Assembly: GCA_024741835.1 (NCBI GenBank) | Contig: JAENRP010000681.1 | Location: 1-10,405 of the forward strand | From: Diplocarpon mali | Taxonomy: Eukaryota > Ascomycota > Leotiomycetes > Helotiales > Drepanopezizaceae | Direction of reading: 5' to 3' | Length of the DNA: 10,405 nt | In this document: positions 7,850-10,405 of the stretch, piece by piece | Layout of the letters: each line of letters opens with the position of its first letter | Position numbering within the stretch: the first letter of the stretch is position 1 | Position numbers and translations under genes: made by a program | Notes under the pieces: model-generated | Told to the model about the DNA's origin: nothing | Database searches by the model: none | Seen by the model: only the letters and a program-made list of their open reading frames with translations

Positions 7850-8319
7850 ATGAACCTCAGGCACCACCTTCTTTGGATTGTTGATCTGCTTCTGACATGC
7901 ACTGCCTGTTTTACAGCTATGCAACCCAGTTCAGTGAGTAGTCTATTTGTAGCGCTGCAAAACTACTCTACATAGACACAACCATTGCTTTTACTATTAC
8001 CTTAGAAAAACCTCGCAAGCCATATCAAGCCCAACAAAAGTAAGAGGGCTTTAGTAGTATAGTCTGCATCTAAGTCTACAATGATCCCTCAACCGTAGTT
8101 CGATTACCTACCATATCTTCGTGAGTGGTTTCGTAGCTTAACTCTGACTGGCGGTATCTCGTTGAGCCTTCAGAACCCTCTGACCTTTGGGTGGAGAATC
8201 TGCTTGAAGAGTCAAGCTTCCATCATTCAAACCACTCGACATTCAATGCTTCCCTTCGGAAAAGGTTAATTTCACGCTATCGCACCGTCAATTTGCTCAC
8301 ACAGAGAATCTCTGGATAG
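7850..8319 (+). CDS. Tentative small secreted protein (3 exons)
   Basis: Best model: exons 7850-7933, 8006-8039 and 8174-8319, 87 residues. Intron 1 (72 bp) is GTGAGT...CCTTAG, phase 0. Intron 2 (134 bp) is GTAAGA...TTCAG with CTGAC 25 bases before its end, phase 1. The first 23 residues look like a signal peptide: Met-Asn-Leu-Arg-His-His, a hydrophobic core rich in Leu, then Ala-Cys-Phe-Thr-Ala. The last exon is hydrophilic and carries two N-glycosylation sequons (N-H-S, N-A-S). Doubts: the last frame is open upstream to 8137 and equally protein-like there, a different frame 8099-8272 is also open, and other acceptors (8098, 8136) exist, so exon 3 may be wrong or the locus may carry a frameshift. 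I recognise no family. It is divergent from the isomerase and its end lies 171 bases from the end of the minus-strand gene at 8491. Confidence 0.33.
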
Positions 8320-8490
8320 GGATAGCATAGTGCGTTGGGCTCAGAAGACGCTGTCTTTACATTTCCTTCAATTCAGTGGTCACTCCATTTTCCAAAACAT
8401 GCCCCAGCGGCAAAATTACCCAAGACGCCCCAAGACCAAAGGATAGCCCTACGCTGTTATACGTCCCAGATCCAGATCTCTAATCTATAC

Positions 8491-9115
8491 CTACAGTCCG
8501 TAATAACCTATCATGGCCCGATCAAGCAGGTCTTCGCGGTTAGGAACGCAAAGCCCTCTTGCGACATCATCTTTAAATACCACGTGCCACTTTTTGAACT
8601 CCAGCAACTCATTCTCCAGCATTTGCAAGCGGTGGATATAAATCTCAAAGAATCTATCCACAATCAGCTTGGTTATCCTTACAACAAAATTGTGACACTT
8701 ACGCAGATTCATCTCTATACAGAGGCGTAGATATCACATCGTAAACTTGCTCCCTAACAGATATGATTCCCCCCAAAGCCTTCTCCAGAAGCTGGATTCT
8801 CTGGTCGATTGGTAGTCTCGGACCCTGACACTCAAATGTCCAGGAAGTCTCTAATCGAATCATTCGCTGAATATCTCGAATAAGGACAGGATCGTCATTT
8901 GGACGACGCCTGTCGGAGACCGCCTCGTAAGCGAGAATCTGCTCCATGACGTTGGGAATGTCATTCAAATCGAAGAAAAATGTATGCGGAGTGGAGGAAT
9001 TGATAGGCGAGACGATCATAGACATGATATTTCGGATTTTCTTCCAGAGGCGGGAGGGCAAATTGATAGAGCCGGTGGATAGATATCCTGGGGGAAAAAG
9101 GATGCCAGTTGCCAT
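8491..9115 (-). CDS. Subtelomeric protein of unknown family, 191 aa (2 exons)
   Basis: Model: exons 9115-8703 and 8653-8491. The 49-bp intron starts GTAAGT, contains CTGAT and ends GATAG; it splits codon Ala138 (two bases before, one after) and joins two frames that are otherwise unrelated, which strongly supports a real gene. The ATG at 9115 has a good context (ACAAAATGGC) and is taken as the start. The protein is soluble-looking, with no signal peptide or membrane segment. It has a Trp/Lys/Arg patch near residues 22-30, an acidic/aromatic stretch F-F-F-D-L-N-D-I-P near 46-54, an Arg/Asp-rich middle (66-90), and predicted-helical segments at about 104-128 and 139-163. I do not recognise a domain. 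Exon 2 (163 bases) overlaps antisense with an open plus-strand frame at 8335-8730. The gene ends nearest the centromere and its start is about 1.24 kb from the telomere repeats, so silencing by telomere position effect is conceivable. Confidence 0.68.
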
Positions 9116-9340
9116 TTTGTCTGTTCGTAGGAATTTTCAGTTGTGAAGGTCTAGGATTTCTTGGGTTTGGATCCAAAACCGTACTGTGCGAGGAAGCAAA
9201 GCTTTTGTAGAATGGTTGCCTGGTGGGGATGTGATAGGGAATCAAGTCATGGTCAGAGGCGGAGGTACTTAGGATTCCACTGACCAATAGGTAATTGAAA
9301 ATGATATGCAAACGTCATTCAGGAAACGTAGTCTGCTAGC
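9116..9340. other. Upstream region of the 191-aa gene
   Basis: This should contain the minus-strand promoter and leader. A minus-strand frame with an ATG at 9309-9311 stays open into the gene (8961-9311) but is a different frame from the gene and shows no family features. No TATA box or repeat stands out. Confidence 0.4.
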
Positions 9341-9939
9341 TCAGTCAACCAAAAGATTTGAAATCATCCCATTCGGAAATGTAAAAGCGAGTCTACGCCG
9401 GACCCGGAGATAGTCAGAGTCTGATAAACAAATAACCAACCGACAATGACGTTTGAACGGCCAGCTAGAAGGAAATATCACAAAAATTACAAAGTAAGAA
9501 CTCTGATTGGGTAACTTTTGACGCTGTTGAGTTCTCACACTGATCTGGACGGTAGTGAGAAGAGCACCTGTGGCGGTCAGGGCCAGTGATAAGCAACGAA
9601 TTCTAGCAGATGTATTTAGCACTAATGATTGTGAGATGTACACCAAGAGAGATATTATCATCATGCTATCTGGTATATGCTCTAGGCCTCTGATCAACAG
9701 TTCTCGTGGTTGCCGCCTCGCGAAATGTCGTGGATCCCATGTAAAAGCTCCTTGTCCAATCTATACTTCGCGAGCCGTGTATAGACCTTGGGTAGCCATT
9801 TTTGCAATTTGATGAAGTGGCAAAATAGTAATATGCATGAGAGCTGAAGCAGAAATCTCGATAATGATTGCCAGTTTGTTTGACTCGCTCTATGTCTAGC
9901 GCAGTCTAGGTCAAAACAAAGAGTCTCGCTAAACGTCAT
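9341..9939 (-). other. Coding-like minus-strand frames, possible decayed gene
   Basis: An 81-codon frame starts at ATG 9939 and ends at 9694; a second frame (9697-9341) begins at that stop with a 4-base overlap in another phase. The first contains a hydrophobic stretch (L-L-Q-L-S-C-I-L-L-F-C) followed by a Lys/Arg/Leu-rich segment. The second has a hydrophobic start from Met 9664 (M-M-I-I-S-L-L-V-Y-I). A possible intron 9538-9465 (GTGAGA...TTCTAG, 74 bp) would give a 58-residue hydrophobic peptide ending at 9414. Either two membrane-protein fragments separated by a frameshift, or chance. I recognise no family. Confidence 0.18.
9717..9774. repeat. 8-bp inverted repeat, 42-base spacer
   Basis: CTCGCGAA at 9717-9724 is the exact reverse complement of TTCGCGAG at 9767-9774. 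With this length and spacing it may be chance; no target-site duplication was seen. Confidence 0.35.
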
Positions 9940-9981
9940 TTCGAGAATAGGGGCTCGCTAAAAATTGGGTTGAGCTAGGGG
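9925..9981. repeat. Degenerate ~29-bp tandem duplication
   Basis: Units 9925-9953 (29 bases) and 9954-9981 (28 bases) abut. Each begins CTCGCTAAA and ends TAGGGG, with a shared G-A-G triplet before the end; about 20 of 29 positions match. It lies about 370-430 bases from the telomere tract, as expected for telomere-associated repeats. Confidence 0.5.
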
Positions 9982-10025
9982 CACTGGAGTAGTGTACTTA
10001 GACTTCGAGAATATCGTCATTTCGA
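9935..10025. repeat. Two copies of GTCATTTCGA with shared TTCGAGAATA
   Basis: GTCATTTCGA occurs at 9935-9944 and 10016-10025, and its reverse complement at 2271-2280. TTCGAGAATA occurs at 9940-9949 and 10004-10013, so the two words are overlapping in the first copy and in swapped order in the second. This clustering suggests local rearranged duplication rather than independent coincidence. Confidence 0.4.
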
Positions 10026-10054
10026 TGCGATAGAACCAAATGAAGCCACTCGCG

Positions 10055-10076
10055 GATTCCAATGTCTTTTGGAATC
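10055..10076. repeat. Perfect 8-bp hairpin
   Basis: GATTCCAA (10055-10062) pairs with TTGGAATC (10069-10076) across the 6-base loop TGTCTT. The same GATTC...GAATC architecture is found in the hairpin at 2298-2316. Possible terminal or subterminal piece of a small element, or chance. Confidence 0.45.
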
Positions 10077-10353
10077 AGAGTTATGCTATATGGTAGGCAC
10101 TTGTTATACTGGTTTTATTTCACATGACCATCTCGAAGAATCGCTTGAACCTGTTTTCGCTCAACCAATAACTATCACTGACTAGAGAGACAGGATTTGT
10201 CCCAGTAAGCCTTGAATCTACCTGGAACCAAGGTCCATAACCTCAATTGAGTGTAAGGGTGCTCGCCCCATAACTTGAAATAAACAAAAGATGAACCGCA
10301 AATCTAATTACAAGTAAGACAATCGAAACTTGAGGAAGCTGACTGTCAGAGTC
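10077..10353. other. Subtelomeric spacer, no gene seen
   Basis: These 277 bases separate the last repeat-like features from the telomere tract. Short minus-strand frames (for example around 10130-10240) read protein-like for up to about 30 codons between stops, but none has a start, a splice model or a motif. No tandem satellite is present. Confidence 0.5.
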
Positions 10354-10405
10354 AGGGTTAGGGTTAGGGTTAGGGTTAGGGTTAGGGTTAGGGTTAGGGT
10401 TAGGG
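10354..10405 (+). repeat. Telomere repeat tract (TTAGGG)n
   Basis: AGGG followed by eight perfect TTAGGG units runs to the last base of the window. TTAGGG is the telomere repeat of most filamentous ascomycetes. The G-rich strand points rightward, which is the orientation of a right-hand chromosome end. The short visible length (52 bases) is probably where the assembly stops, not the true telomere length. Confidence 0.98.

Noticed and set aside
9903..10004. Possible 9-bp terminal inverted repeats (AGTCTAGGT / ACTTAGACT) of a small element
   Set aside because: One mismatch in nine, no similarity further in, and no clear target-site duplication.
1..10405. tRNA, rRNA, CRISPR array, bacterial operon features
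   Set aside because: None found; the window is eukaryotic, with introns and a telomere.

Overview
The window reads as the last ~10.4 kb of a chromosome arm in a filamentous ascomycete (Pezizomycotina). It ends in eight uninterrupted TTAGGG units with the G-rich strand running 5'->3' to the last base, so the right edge is a chromosome terminus. Short introns (49-174 bp) with GT...AG ends and CTRAC/CTTAC-like branch sites, an HDEL-tailed protein disulfide isomerase, a Tc1/mariner remnant and an AT-rich, TpA-rich tract all fit that group. A Leotiomycete-like fungus is a guess I cannot confirm.

Layout, left to right. 1-278: the C-terminal end of a broken Tc1/mariner transposase. 886-1296 (+): a three-exon gene for a 93-residue secreted cysteine-rich protein (8 Cys, effector-like). 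About 1600-2640: AT-rich, gene-empty DNA that looks like decayed repeat, followed by a perfect hairpin at 2294-2329. 3254-4232: coding-like but unresolved frames. 4648-5592 (+): the exosome subunit RRP41/SKI6, two exons, with a CT microsatellite in its intron. 5941-7477 (-): an MPD1-type ER protein disulfide isomerase, two exons, convergent with RRP41. 7850-8319 (+): a tentative three-exon small secreted protein, divergent from the isomerase. 8491-9115 (-): a convincing two-exon gene for a 191-residue protein of no family I recognise. 9341-10353: degenerate frames and small repeats. 10354-10405: telomere.

The two housekeeping genes (RNA decay in nucleus and cytosol; disulfide formation in the ER lumen) have no evident functional link. 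They form a conserved-looking island about 3-5.7 kb from the telomere, flanked on both sides by fast-evolving, lineage-specific material. All gene models beyond the two housekeeping genes rest on phase-compatible splice sites that I read by eye; none has homology support I can name.
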